Assembly: GCA_964508975.1 (NCBI GenBank) | Contig: CAZDVQ010000048.1 | Coordinates: 1-34,335, forward strand | Source: CAZDVQ01 sp964508975 | GTDB lineage: Bacteria; Bacteroidota; Bacteroidia; Chitinophagales; Saprospiraceae | DNA: 34,335 bases | Direction: 5' to 3' | Shown: positions 21,687 through 28,612 of the stretch, in pieces | Numbering within the stretch: position 1 is the stretch's first letter | Layout of the letters: every line of letters starts with the position of its first letter | Program-made: the position numbers and the translations under genes | The notes under the pieces: model-generated | The model's input: the letters and a program-made list of their open reading frames with translations, nothing else | The model's database searches: none | What the model was told of the DNA's origin: nothing

Positions 21687-21718
21687 CAAAGATAAGGAAT
21701 GGGGTCAATATAGCACAA
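21687..21718 (-). promoter_or_regulatory. Probable trpS promoter
   Basis: On the minus strand TTG (21718-21716), 21-bp spacer, TATCTTTG (21694-21687). Transcripts starting near 21680 would carry the whole mosaic copy 8 as leader before trpS. Confidence 0.55.
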
Positions 21719-21721
21719 AGC

Positions 21722-21757
21722 AAAAAAAGGCCTGCCACGGTGTGACAGACCTTTTAA
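21722..21757 (-). terminator. Intrinsic terminator of the rhodanese gene
   Basis: On the minus strand AAAAGGTCTGTCAC pairs with GTGGCAGGCCTTTT (two U-G pairs) around a 3-base loop, and TTTGCTTT follows. It stands about 20 bp after the stop codon at 21776 and just upstream of the trpS promoter. Confidence 0.85.
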
Positions 21758-21775
21758 TATACTAACCCTAAAAAA

Positions 21776-22093
21776 TTAAGCCACAGGGATACTAGAGTCA
21801 ATTTCTCTAGCCCAAGCCATGATACCACCTGCCAAGTTGTACAGGTTATCATAGCCTTGGTGTTGTAAAAAGTTAACTGCTTGGGCGCTACGGGCACCAC
21901 TACGGCAGTGGATGATTACGGTTTTGTCGCGAGCCACCTTGTCAACTTGGGTCGGCAAGGTGTTTAGTGGAATAAGCTCACCACCAAGGTTCGACATTTG
22001 GTACTCTGTTACTTCGCGAACGTCAATCAGCTGGAAATCAGCATTTTCGTCACGCATTTTTTTCAGGTCTTGAACAGTAATTTCGCGAATCAT
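21776..22093 (-). CDS. Single-domain rhodanese-like protein
   Basis: A 105-residue rhodanese-homology protein. The ATG at 22093 (MIREITVQDLKKM) is chosen; the frame to 22339 extends into repeat DNA. Signatures: QLIDVREVTEYQMSNLGG, then the active-site loop HCRSGARS with Cys63, and YDNLYNLAGGIMAWAREID. The loop C-R-S-G-A-R-S is the sulphurtransferase type, so the protein could carry persulphide sulphur; its physiological acceptor is unknown. On the minus strand a TACCTTTG box (22125-22118) lies 25 bp before the start. It is monocistronic, with its own terminator. Confidence 0.93.
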   Translation of the reverse strand: MIREITVQDLKKMRDENADFQLIDVREVTEYQMSNLGGELIPLNTLPTQVDKVARDKTVIIHCRSGARSAQAVNFLQHQGYDNLYNLAGGIMAWAREIDSSIPVA

Positions 22094-22207
22094 GTTTTCT
22101 TGATTTAGTTGATACAACAAAGGTACAGCGTTTGGGTTGTTCTGGACTGTAACTTTTATCACTTGTTTGAAAAAAAAGTTGAAGGTTTTGTAACGTTTTC
22201 TGTTTTT

Positions 22208-22330
22208 GAGGGGCAGTGCGGGTATCTGCGCCAGGTGCCCGGAAGGTGCCGCCGTAGGCGGCAGCGCGAAGCGCCAAGCGAATAGCGCGCCTGGAGGGGA
22301 CCGACGGCGCGCAGCGCCGGGGCGCCCAAA
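22208..22330 (-). repeat. GC-rich hairpin mosaic, copy 9
   Basis: Minus orientation, boundary TTTTGGGCGCCCCGGCG at 22331-22315. Contains GGCGCGCAGCGCC, GCGCCAAGCGAATAGCGCGC, GCCGCCGTAGGCGGC (22250-22264). It sits in the divergent intergenic region between the rhodanese gene and the thiopeptide-type gene, close to both -7-like boxes. Confidence 0.75.
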
Positions 22331-22370
22331 ATTCCCCATTAAATTATACTTTTGCAGAAAATGAATTCAA

Positions 22371-23183
22371 ATGCAATGGCTCTCCGCTAATTTATATGTT
22401 CATGCCCCTGTAGAGCAGGTTTTACTAACGGTGGTTCAACCCTTTGTGCGACAGGCCCTGGCTAGCCAGGCTGCCAGTCAGTACTTTTTTATCCGTTATG
22501 CCGATGAACAAGGCTTGCACATTCGCCTGCGCATGTTGACGCCGCAATTGCTCAGCCTGCGCAACCAATTGATGTTACATTTAGAACCGCAAGCAAGCTT
22601 GGTGCCCGCCCTCGCTTGGACCGAGTACGAGCCTGAAACCGAGCGATACGGCGGTGCAAATGCCTTGAAAATAGCCGAAGCACAGTTTCAAGCATCATCA
22701 GATATGAGCCTGGCCGTGCTGCAATCGTACGGCGAGGACTGGAATCAACAAGCCGCACTGGCCACGGCCATGCATGTTTACTTGGCCCATGCCTTTACCT
22801 TTGGCATGAACATGCAGCAGTTGACCGATTTTTTCAGGGCACAATACCATGCCTATCATCGCGAGGTTCAAGCAAATTATGCCGATTTGGCCAAACAACA
22901 AGTACCGCAATTCCTGGGACCTATCAAACAGTTTTTGCTGGCCCTAGTGCGCCAAACCAACTTTGATGATGCTTGGCTCAACGACTGGGTGGAGGCCTGT
23001 CATCAAAACCACGATGCACTGGTCAGCCTACGCCAAAGCGGTGAGGTGCTGAGCCGCCCCGACAATAATATCCTAGAATCCTATCTGCACATGAGTGCCA
23101 ACCGTTTAGGCTTGAACCATCGGTATGAGCCATATTTGGCTTATTTGCTTTGGCAAATTTGTGCTGAGATACAGCAGGGGTGA
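22371..23183 (+). CDS. Thiopeptide-type bacteriocin biosynthesis domain protein (SpaB_C-like)
   Basis: A 270-residue protein that matches the C-terminal elimination domain of class I lanthipeptide dehydratases and its stand-alone thiopeptide versions (PF14028 type). Marks: an N-terminal WLSANLYVHAPVEQVLLTVVQPFVRQAL, then QYFFIRYADEQGLHIRLRM, and the hallmark WTEYEPETERYGGANAL, with the C-terminal LSRPDNNILESYLHMSANRLGLN. In known systems this domain removes glutamate from glutamylated Ser/Thr to give dehydro-amino acids. Here no glutamylation (LanB N-terminal) domain, cyclase, precursor peptide or transporter is adjacent, so it is an orphan in this window. A -7-like TACTTTTG at 22347-22354 lies only 16 bp before the ATG, implying a very short leader. 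Confidence 0.88.
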   Translation: MQWLSANLYVHAPVEQVLLTVVQPFVRQALASQAASQYFFIRYADEQGLHIRLRMLTPQLLSLRNQLMLHLEPQASLVPALAWTEYEPETERYGGANALKIAEAQFQASSDMSLAVLQSYGEDWNQQAALATAMHVYLAHAFTFGMNMQQLTDFFRAQYHAYHREVQANYADLAKQQVPQFLGPIKQFLLALVRQTNFDDAWLNDWVEACHQNHDALVSLRQSGEVLSRPDNNILESYLHMSANRLGLNHRYEPYLAYLLWQICAEIQQG

Positions 23184-23187
23184 TTCA

Positions 23188-23649
23188 TTATTTTTTAGGT
23201 TTCAAGTTTGTTTCATACAGCTCAATCCAAGCACTTGCATCCATCTTATGCGTTAGCTGGCCTACCAATTGATAAGGAATATCATCCATTTTCTTGAAAC
23301 GCACACAGCTCTTGCCCATGTCGAGTTTCGATTTGGCATGTTTAGGGTATTCCGTTACAAACCAATCCAATAGGGCCTCGTCGGCGTAAACGCCCATGTG
23401 GTAAAAGTTTACAGAGTTCTTCTGCGAGGCCAAGCCCATGAAAGGCAGGGGTAGCTTGGGGTCACAATGGTATCCTGCTGGATAAACACTGTGCGGAATC
23501 ACGTAGCCAATCATACCGTAATTCATGATTTCGGTAAATTCAGGCGAGAGATTATCAAGAATCACTTCCCGTAACTGATTCACGACCGTACGGCGGTCTT
23601 CGGATAATTCGGCCAAGTAGGCCATTACATCTGCGGCGGTGCTTTGCAT
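23188..23649 (-). CDS. DUF1801 protein, second copy
   Basis: A 153-residue DUF1801 family protein; I place the start at the ATG at 23649 (MQSTAADVMAYLAELSEDRR), since the upstream residues to 23703 lie in the promoter zone. Family motifs: TEIMNYGMIGYVIPHSVYPAGYHC, GLASQKNSVNFYHMGVY, LDMGKSCVRFKKMDDIPYQLVGQL. It is longer than the 19336-19680 protein because of inserted loops, so the two are not recent duplicates. It is convergent with the thiopeptide-type gene, with four bases between stops, and divergent from the DsbA-like gene. Confidence 0.93.
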   Translation of the reverse strand: MQSTAADVMAYLAELSEDRRTVVNQLREVILDNLSPEFTEIMNYGMIGYVIPHSVYPAGYHCDPKLPLPFMGLASQKNSVNFYHMGVYADEALLDWFVTEYPKHAKSKLDMGKSCVRFKKMDDIPYQLVGQLTHKMDASAWIELYETNLKPKK

Positions 23650-23734
23650 AGGGGTATACTTTTGACAGGCTAAAAATATACAAAAAATCGAACTTGTACC
23701 CAAGCTTGCTTGTTAGACCCGAAATTTAAATCGC

Positions 23735-24367
23735 ATGACAATTGAAATCTGGTCGGACTATGTTTGTCCGTTTTGCTATATCGGGAAACGCCGCCTAGAG
23801 CGTGCTTTACAAGGTTTCGACTCCATAACGCCAATCGAAATCATCTGGCGCAGCTACGAACTTGACCCAGAGGCCAACCCGCGACCCGGTCAAAGCACCT
23901 ACGAATCTTTATCAGAACGCAAGGGCTGGAGCCTGGAGCAAACCAAGCAAATCACTAAACAAGTATCCGATAAAGCCCTTGCAGAAGAAGGCTTACAGTA
24001 CAATTTTGACATTGCTGTACCAGCTAATACGTACCAGGCCCATCGTTTGTCGCACCTAGCCAGGCAGTATAATGCTCAACATAATATCGAGGAGCGTTTA
24101 CTGAGTGCTTATTTCGTGGAAGGCAAGAACCTGAATGACTTACACACTTTAACGGAAATCGGCCTTGCAGAAGGTATCCCCGCCGATGCTATCCAAACCA
24201 TGTTCGAATCGGATGCATTTGGCTTCGAGGTAAAACAAGAAGCTGCCGAGGCGCATGCGCTCGGGGGTAGGGGAGTGCCCTTTTTCGTGTTCAACCGCCG
24301 CTATGGTATTTATGGCGCAGAACCACTAGAGGTTTTTGAACGCACCCTGCGGGAAGCCAATAGTTAG
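23735..24367 (+). CDS. DsbA-family oxidoreductase (FrnE-like)
   Basis: A 210-residue thioredoxin-fold protein with the CPFC active site at residues 11-14 (SDYVCPFCYIGKRRLE) and a large helical insert, closing with the cis-Pro loop (GGRGVPFFVFNRRYGIYGAEP). This matches FrnE-type DsbA-like dithiol oxidoreductases. No signal peptide is present, so it is cytoplasmic. FrnE relatives act as thiol isomerases under oxidative stress or in polyketide gene clusters; the substrate here is unknown. It is divergent from the DUF1801 gene; a TACTTTTG box at 23655-23662 may serve it. Confidence 0.94.
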   Translation: MTIEIWSDYVCPFCYIGKRRLERALQGFDSITPIEIIWRSYELDPEANPRPGQSTYESLSERKGWSLEQTKQITKQVSDKALAEEGLQYNFDIAVPANTYQAHRLSHLARQYNAQHNIEERLLSAYFVEGKNLNDLHTLTEIGLAEGIPADAIQTMFESDAFGFEVKQEAAEAHALGGRGVPFFVFNRRYGIYGAEPLEVFERTLREANS

Positions 24368-24504
24368 TTCAGAGAGCAGAGGGCTGAGAGCAGAGTAATA
24401 GTTCATAGCTATGAGAGCAGAGAGCAGAGTATGATTATCTAGAAACATTGCTCTCAGCCCTCTGCTCTCTGAACTCATACTCTGCTCTCAGCCCTCTGCT
24501 CTCT
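24367..24504. repeat. GA/CT-rich inverted repeat block
   Basis: A perfect 26-bp inverted repeat, 24367-24392 with 24449-24474 (arm starts GTTCAGAGAGCAGAGGGCTG), overlaps a 15-bp one, 24420-24434 with 24475-24489 (GAGAGCAGAGTATGA). The block is made of repeated GAGAGCAGAG / CTGAGAGCAGAG words. It separates the convergent genes at 23735-24367 and 24514-25167 and may act as a terminator region on both strands. Confidence 0.8.
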
Positions 24505-24513
24505 TATCTAAAT

Positions 24514-25167
24514 TTAGTCCTTCGGTTTGAAATCCCCGTTTTTCAGGGCTTTGAAGAACTTAGCCCAAGCGAGTGGGTCGAATATAGGTGTTGGAGGTCG
24601 TTGCTGATAGTAGTACAACGCCGAGGCTTGTTTACGGAGGTAATATTGAGCGCCTTCCTTACCGTCGGGCAGCATATTGTCTGAAATGCGGGCAAGCGTT
24701 TCTTGGTTGAGGTTGTCACGGGCAATTTCTTCCATGTCCAAGGCTTGACTTTGTTTCATCGCCAAGAACTCAATGCGTAAGTGCTTGGGGTCAGGCCAAG
24801 GGAAAATAACGACCTCTGGCAAATTGATAATATCTTCCTTCATGCCCACGGTGATGTGGTAATAAAGTCCATCCAAGTTTTCAGGAATATCATACTCGAT
24901 AGTTTCGTAGCCGATGGCAGAGAATACGAGTGTTTCGCCTTTCCGGCAAACAATACTGAATGTGCCTGTAAAACTGGCATAAGTACCTCTACCCGAAGAT
25001 TTTACAGAAACGGTAGCAAAGGGGACTGGGTACATGTCGTCGCCTTCGCCGGTGATAACCACGCCCGTTATTTCTACCAGGCTTGAATCGACAGGGTTAA
25101 TTTGTTTGGCTTGAGCCACAGATAGACTCAGGCAAAGGAGAAGTAGGCTAAGGATACTGCTGCGCAT
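24514..25167 (-). CDS. Secreted protein with CarboxypepD_reg-like domain
   Basis: A 217-residue exported protein with a signal peptide (MRSSILSLLLLCLSLSVAQA, cleavage after about 20). Residues about 30-115 form a carboxypeptidase-regulatory-like beta sandwich (ITGVVITGEGDDMYPVPFATVSVKSSGRGTYASFTGTFSIVCRKGETLVFSAIGYETIEYDIP). The rest (EEIARDNLNQETLARISDNMLPDGKEGAQYYLRKQASALYYYQQRPPTPIFDPLAWAKFFKALKNGDFKPKD in outline) is a charged helical tail that I recognise as recurring in Bacteroidota conserved envelope proteins, without a known function. It lies 136 bp upstream-side of the DUF5686 gene on the same strand, which carries a similar N-terminal domain. Confidence 0.85.
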   Translation of the reverse strand: MRSSILSLLLLCLSLSVAQAKQINPVDSSLVEITGVVITGEGDDMYPVPFATVSVKSSGRGTYASFTGTFSIVCRKGETLVFSAIGYETIEYDIPENLDGLYYHITVGMKEDIINLPEVVIFPWPDPKHLRIEFLAMKQSQALDMEEIARDNLNQETLARISDNMLPDGKEGAQYYLRKQASALYYYQQRPPTPIFDPLAWAKFFKALKNGDFKPKD

Positions 25168-25303
25168 CAGTTTGTATTTGTTTTTTAGTTGGAGTGTGTA
25201 AACTACCGAGCAAACACTCGATGGTAAAACTTACCCCAAGGTAACGCTTTTACCCAATATTAAGTTGGAAAATAAGGTAAAGGCTTTTAAAGTTGCGATA
25301 ATT

Positions 25304-27787
25304 TTAACGTATTGGTAAGTTTATACCGATGCGAATACCGTTTTTCCAGCTGTTCCCAAGGCCAGTTGAACCAACCCAATCGACCCGGAAAAAACGAAAA
25401 ATGCCCCAGCCAATATTGTCTATACCCACATTAACCTCCAGATATGGCGATTGGCCAGGCAGGTATAATCCCCTGAGGCCAGCGACGGTATGCCAGCCCA
25501 GTTTCCGCAATAAAGGTATTTTATTGAAGATGAAGTTCTCAAAGTAATGTTGGTAGTGCAGTTCTGCCCATTTGTCGCTGCTGCTGTACGTATAATAGGG
25601 CAGCATCTGAAAGGATGCAGCATAGGCTTTTGGGCCTGTAAATATAGTTTGGTTACCGTTAAAGTGCTGGTAATCAATAAAGGGTAAGGCTTTAGCATTC
25701 AGGAATATTCCTCCTTTAGCCACAATCTTAGAGGTTCCCAGCAACTTCATCGGGATGTCGTAGCTAATACCCGCCGTAAAGAGGTCATAGTCACTATCCC
25801 CGCCCAGTAGCGGTACGCCTCGCCGCCAACCCAAATAGAGGGTAGGCCAAGCACTTCCGATATTGATTTTACGGCCCGGGTATAGAATGTATTTTTGGAA
25901 GGGCTGGTAGCTCATGTCTACCCCTACCGTAAATGCCTCGTATGGGCTGAATGTACTGCTTTCATCGTTTGGATTTTGCGGGTCGTTTGAAGTATACCGA
26001 GCGGTAGCATCATTGTTCCAAGCACTAAAGTTGGTATTTCGAAGCGCTCTACGTTGGCTGTAATCTAGACTAATGCTCGCATTAAAGCCGTTAAACCATT
26101 CTCTGCCGTAGCTAATCTCGCCATAAATCCGGTCATACATTTTAAGGTGGTTCTGGCGCCACAACAGTGTGTAAATGCTATTCAAATTACGGGTAATAGG
26201 CTCATCTGGATTAAACTGGCTAGCCTTCCGACCAGCACTAAGTTTCAACACATCGTTGTGTGTTCGATTAAAATGGTGTTCATAATCCAGCCAGCCATAA
26301 AAATTTCTATCGCTAAAGCCATACTGGAAGTTTGGCGTCAGTTCAAACCAGTTCATATCGTTTGATTTGAAGTCTTGCCGGTAGCGCATCATCAGGCTCA
26401 CATTGTAACCTTGAACGGTATTGAAGTCAATGTAATTCAGTGGAGAAGCAATGCTGAACGACTGTTTTTTGTGGCTATTCCGCCAAGTATAACCGCTGAT
26501 TAAGTCTAAAGGCGTGAATTTATTGCTCGCTCTATCTACAGAGTCCATGTAGCTTTTGGTACTTCTTACTGTTTGAAGACTATCTTTGATGGTGTAATCT
26601 ACACGTTCTTCCCAGGTTAAGGGAATGGGCCTTATACTGGTCCAATATGTACTATCCTTGGTGTTTGATTCTTCGGCCACCTTAAATATAGCTCCACCTT
26701 TAAACAACTTTGGATCAATTTCAGGATTTATGGCATAGTTGGTATACACGCCCGAGAAATTACCCCCAATTTTAAAGCCTAGCAAGCCAATGTTGAAATC
26801 AATGGATTGAGAAAACAAACGCCAAACACCCTTGTCCAAGGGCACAAATACTTGCTTAAAACGCAAGGTGTCCAACACGGGTATTTGCGTGGCAGCTGCA
26901 CTGGCTATCAAATCAACCGAGTGGATGCGCCATGTTCCTTCAACAATATAAATATAACCTGAAAAGGCAGGGTCAAAGCTACGCTTTGGTATAACCTTGA
27001 TCTTGTTTACAAGGTTACCGTATTCATCCAAAAAAGCTCCTTCTAGTTTATAATCGTAAGTAAACAAGGCCATCTGGCTAATGGGCGAACTCAGGGGCCG
27101 GCCAATTTCAATCTGGTTGTCGTAAAACGAAAAATCCATGGCGCTGGCCGAGTTATAGCTAAAACCGTTATCATTTCCGCTAACCTTTGAAGAAATCATT
27201 TCTTCATACAGCTTGTTGGGCTGCATGAAACTAAGCTTCGACACGGATTCTGAAAGGTAAACGATTCCCCGACCCGTGCTATCCAAATTGCCGTCCATAT
27301 CGCCAACGGCTTGGCCCATGATCATTTTAGGTGCGTTGAGTATGCGTTGTATACCTTTGATGTAAACATCACAGGTATAGGCTTCTACTTCATCGCGGTG
27401 TTTTTTGCGCTGTTCAATGGCCTTTCGGATTATGGCGTAGGCAGGGTCTTCGCCATTGGCGGTAACCACGACTTCGCCTATTTCTATCGCCTCTTCTTGA
27501 AGGCTGACGTTGAGTACCTGAGCGCTTGAACCCATGACCACGGTTTTTACAACTTGTTTAAAACCAACATATTGGAATACAACCTCCCAAGTGCCAGGCT
27601 TTAAATCGAGCTGGTAATAGCCATCTCCATTGCTGCTGGTACCAATACTCGTATTTTTGACGTATATCGAGGCAAATGCTAAGCCATCGCCCTTGTCATC
27701 GGTTAATCGACCTGAGAGCTGCGCTGCAAAGACTTGGCTGCTCATCAGCAGCAACAAGGAAAGTATAAAAGTAGGCATGGTTTTCAT
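25304..27787 (-). CDS. DUF5686 outer-membrane-type protein with CarboxypepD_reg-like domain
   Basis: An 827-residue exported protein with a signal peptide (MKTMPTFILSLLLLMSSQVFA). Residues about 22-105 are a CarboxypepD_reg-like domain (LSGRLTDDKGDGLAFASIYVKNTSIGTSSNGDGYYQLDL...VVVTANGED), followed by the DUF5686 region: YAIIRKAIEQRKKHRDEVEAYTCDVYIKG, then long alternating strands rich in aromatic residues (WFELTPNFQYGFSDRNFYGWLDYEHHF) and a terminal strand GNSWKNGIRIGINLPIR ending in R, as expected for a beta-barrel. The barrel and SusC/TonB-receptor-like N-terminal domain suggest outer-membrane location. Function is unknown. A -7-like TAACTTTG lies at 27829-27822. A second possible start is the ATG at 27778. 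Confidence 0.9.
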   Translation of the reverse strand: MKTMPTFILSLLLLMSSQVFAAQLSGRLTDDKGDGLAFASIYVKNTSIGTSSNGDGYYQLDLKPGTWEVVFQYVGFKQVVKTVVMGSSAQVLNVSLQEEAIEIGEVVVTANGEDPAYAIIRKAIEQRKKHRDEVEAYTCDVYIKGIQRILNAPKMIMGQAVGDMDGNLDSTGRGIVYLSESVSKLSFMQPNKLYEEMISSKVSGNDNGFSYNSASAMDFSFYDNQIEIGRPLSSPISQMALFTYDYKLEGAFLDEYGNLVNKIKVIPKRSFDPAFSGYIYIVEGTWRIHSVDLIASAAATQIPVLDTLRFKQVFVPLDKGVWRLFSQSIDFNIGLLGFKIGGNFSGVYTNYAINPEIDPKLFKGGAIFKVAEESNTKDSTYWTSIRPIPLTWEERVDYTIKDSLQTVRSTKSYMDSVDRASNKFTPLDLISGYTWRNSHKKQSFSIASPLNYIDFNTVQGYNVSLMMRYRQDFKSNDMNWFELTPNFQYGFSDRNFYGWLDYEHHFNRTHNDVLKLSAGRKASQFNPDEPITRNLNSIYTLLWRQNHLKMYDRIYGEISYGREWFNGFNASISLDYSQRRALRNTNFSAWNNDATARYTSNDPQNPNDESSTFSPYEAFTVGVDMSYQPFQKYILYPGRKINIGSAWPTLYLGWRRGVPLLGGDSDYDLFTAGISYDIPMKLLGTSKIVAKGGIFLNAKALPFIDYQHFNGNQTIFTGPKAYAASFQMLPYYTYSSSDKWAELHYQHYFENFIFNKIPLLRKLGWHTVAGLRGLYLPGQSPYLEVNVGIDNIGWGIFRFFRVDWVGSTGLGNSWKNGIRIGINLPIR

Positions 27788-27911
27788 AGGGTAGTTTTTT
27801 GCATGACGCTCGGCAGAGGCTCAAAGTTACAAGCTTAAACCATTAAAATACTAAAGCCCTTGCCTAGCACGTTGAATTAATATAGTCACTCTATCCAACA
27901 TCCTTCTGATC

Positions 27912-28592
27912 ATGTCACCTGCGCTAAACCGAAGTATTATGCTTATGTCACTCATCTTGTGCTTGGCGGGTGTAGCTCCCGCCCAAAGCAAAATCGTTAA
28001 TTACTGCGAGGCTTTAAGTGCTGAATCGTTCCTACAACTGGAAGCATTGGATAAAACCATCGACTTCAAATCCCTCGACACGGCGCTACTCGATGCAGCA
28101 GTGTTCCACTATACGAACCTCGAACGCCGCAAAAAAGGCAAGCCTGCTTTGCTATTTTCCATGGCACTGTACCGTGCAGCCCAGCTGCATACCATGGAGA
28201 TGATTCAAACCCAACGCCTTTCACATACCAACAAAAAAGGAAAAGGTTTCCGCGATCGGATTGTGGCCCTGGACAAAAACTTTAGCGTTACAGGCGAGAA
28301 TATAGCCAATATCCATCCCTTAATGGTCAAAAATAGTCAGGCCTACACCTACCAAAAGGTAAATGGCGAATACCGTTTTTTCCATTCTAACGGTAAGGAA
28401 ATTAAGCCTGAAACATACCGGGCCCTAGCCCAAAAACTCGTTAAAGCTTGGATGGATTCACCAGGCCACAAGGAAAATATCCTCGATACCGATTACACCC
28501 ACGTGGGCTGCTGCATCATCATGCCTCCGGGTATGTTCAGTAGTACCGATATCAAACTTTGCTGGGGTGCACAGGATTTTGGAGCATATTAA
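27912..28592 (+). CDS. CAP-domain (SCP/PR1) secreted protein
   Basis: A 226-residue exported protein; a signal peptide is visible after a short start (SIMLMSLILCLAGVAPAQS). The CAP domain (about 60-225) has the usual sequence blocks: FHYTNLERRKKGKPALLFSMALYRAAQLHTMEMIQTQRLSHTN, GENIANIH, and LVKAWMDSPGHKENILDTDYTHVGCCI. His and Glu of the putative cation-binding cavity are present (LSHT, GENI, GHKEN). Functions in bacteria vary; the biochemical role here is unknown. Its stop TAA is the first three bases of the palindrome at 28590-28612, and it is convergent with the gene at 28610-30079. Confidence 0.92.
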   Translation: MSPALNRSIMLMSLILCLAGVAPAQSKIVNYCEALSAESFLQLEALDKTIDFKSLDTALLDAAVFHYTNLERRKKGKPALLFSMALYRAAQLHTMEMIQTQRLSHTNKKGKGFRDRIVALDKNFSVTGENIANIHPLMVKNSQAYTYQKVNGEYRFFHSNGKEIKPETYRALAQKLVKAWMDSPGHKENILDTDYTHVGCCIIMPPGMFSSTDIKLCWGAQDFGAY

Positions 28593-28612
28593 GCGTATCC
28601 AAACATACGCTA
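28590..28612. terminator. Hairpin supplying both stop codons; mini fold-back element
   Basis: TAAGCGTAT CCAAAC ATACGCTA: stem AGCGTAT / ATACGCT with a 6-base loop. The TAA at 28590-28592 ends the plus-strand CAP gene; CTA at 28610-28612 is the TAG stop of the minus-strand gene. The sequence equals the two ends of the 166-bp fold-back element (TAAGCGTAT and TCCAAACATACGCTTA) joined with the middle removed. Confidence 0.7.

Noticed and set aside
22371..24367. A lanthipeptide or thiopeptide biosynthetic cluster including the DsbA-like oxidoreductase.
   Set aside because: No precursor peptide, dehydratase, cyclase or exporter is present, and the genes in between (two DUF1801-type, convergent or divergent) do not form an operon with it.
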